NCBI RefSeq assembly: GCF_013041605.1
Contig: NZ_JABEQC010000001.1
Span: forward strand, 496,001-560,000
Length of the DNA stretch: 64,000 bases
Reading direction: 5' to 3'
DNA from: Vibrio plantisponsor
Lineage (GTDB): Bacteria; Pseudomonadota; Gammaproteobacteria; Enterobacterales; Vibrionaceae
Shown: positions 63,867 to 64,000 of the stretch, one piece after another
Numbering within the stretch: position 1 is the first letter of the stretch
How the letters are laid out: each line of letters begins with the position of its first letter
Made by a program: the position numbers and the translations under genes
Notes under the pieces: model-generated
The model's database searches: none
What the model saw: only the letters and a program-made list of their open reading frames with translations
What the model was told of the DNA's origin: nothing

Positions 63867-64000
63867 TGCGTCAGTATTTAAGCTGCTGAAAAAACTAAGA
63901 TTGTCATTCTATTACTAACAGATCCCAATGATTAAAATCTACAGAGTAAGACGCTCTCTGCTTATCGAACTACTGCAAGTTGGCATTATAGAAATCGTTG

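Noticed and set aside
63928..64000. Open frame MIKIYRVRRSLLIELLQ at the right edge
   Set aside because: Only 24 codons before the window ends and no clear ribosome site; the opposite strand also allows a C-terminus. It cannot be decided.

Overview
The window looks like a chromosomal segment of a marine Vibrio, probably of the Harveyi/Parahaemolyticus type. This rests on a Qrr quorum-sensing small RNA with LuxO boxes, a delta-VPH (thermostable haemolysin) homologue, the ectABC-aspartokinase operon, a Vibrio-type ERIC repeat and kbl-tdh. The co-occurrence of ect and kbl-tdh would fit the second chromosome of some species, but the sequence alone does not settle the replicon. No rRNA, tRNA, CRISPR array or intact insertion sequence was seen.

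Layout. 1-3.8 kb: an S33 peptidase cut by the window edge, then a MarR-regulated HlyD/DUF2955 efflux pair with a striking double palindrome and a CRP box in its promoter. 3.9-12.9 kb: an NhaP-type antiporter, a hisC-like aminotransferase with an orphan amino-acid binding protein, two LysR regulators, a DUF134 protein, a DOPA-dioxygenase-like enzyme, a chemoreceptor and an esterase. 13.1-19 kb: a siderophore uptake operon (TonB-dependent receptor plus periplasmic protein, two permeases and ATPase) behind a Fur-like box. A kinase-fold protein, an Lpp-type lipoprotein and a DEAD-box helicase follow.

22.4-29 kb: a seven-gene operon (delta-VPH/T_hemolysin family protein, AMP-forming acyl ligase, TenA/haem-oxygenase-fold putative di-metal oxidase, SDR reductase, exported TPR protein, QseB/PmrA-like regulator, sensor kinase). 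A perfect CTTAAG-N5-CTTAAG box precedes the first gene, so the terminal two-component system may control the enzymes encoded in front of it. The product is unknown; this is the best candidate for an undescribed system. Convergent to it is an acetoacetyl-CoA synthetase homologue that has lost its ATP-binding motif, several other motifs and its C-terminal domain.

30.7-35 kb: a qrr sRNA gene with a sigma-54 promoter and LuxO sites, divergent from the ectoine operon. 35.1-45.6 kb: a VOC protein, a LysR regulator, a large HD-GYP protein, an AcoR-like sigma-54 activator divergent from an aldehyde dehydrogenase with a -24/-12 promoter, and the threonine-degradation pair kbl-tdh. 45.9-49.6 kb: an AT-rich sugar cassette (GntR regulator, RspA/ManD-type dehydratase, PTS EIIBC) with a CRP-like box. 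49.9-54 kb: a GGDEF-hemerythrin fusion, two unrecognised small proteins, a cytochrome c lipoprotein and a PTS pseudogene.

54.2-63.9 kb: L-rhamnose catabolism (rhaB-rhaA-[ERIC]-rhaD-rhaM) divergent from a TRAP transporter, a cytoplasmic GH105 unsaturated-rhamnogalacturonyl hydrolase and an AraC-family activator. Together these suggest uptake and cleavage of pectin-derived rhamnogalacturonan disaccharides, the rhamnose being degraded by the rha enzymes.
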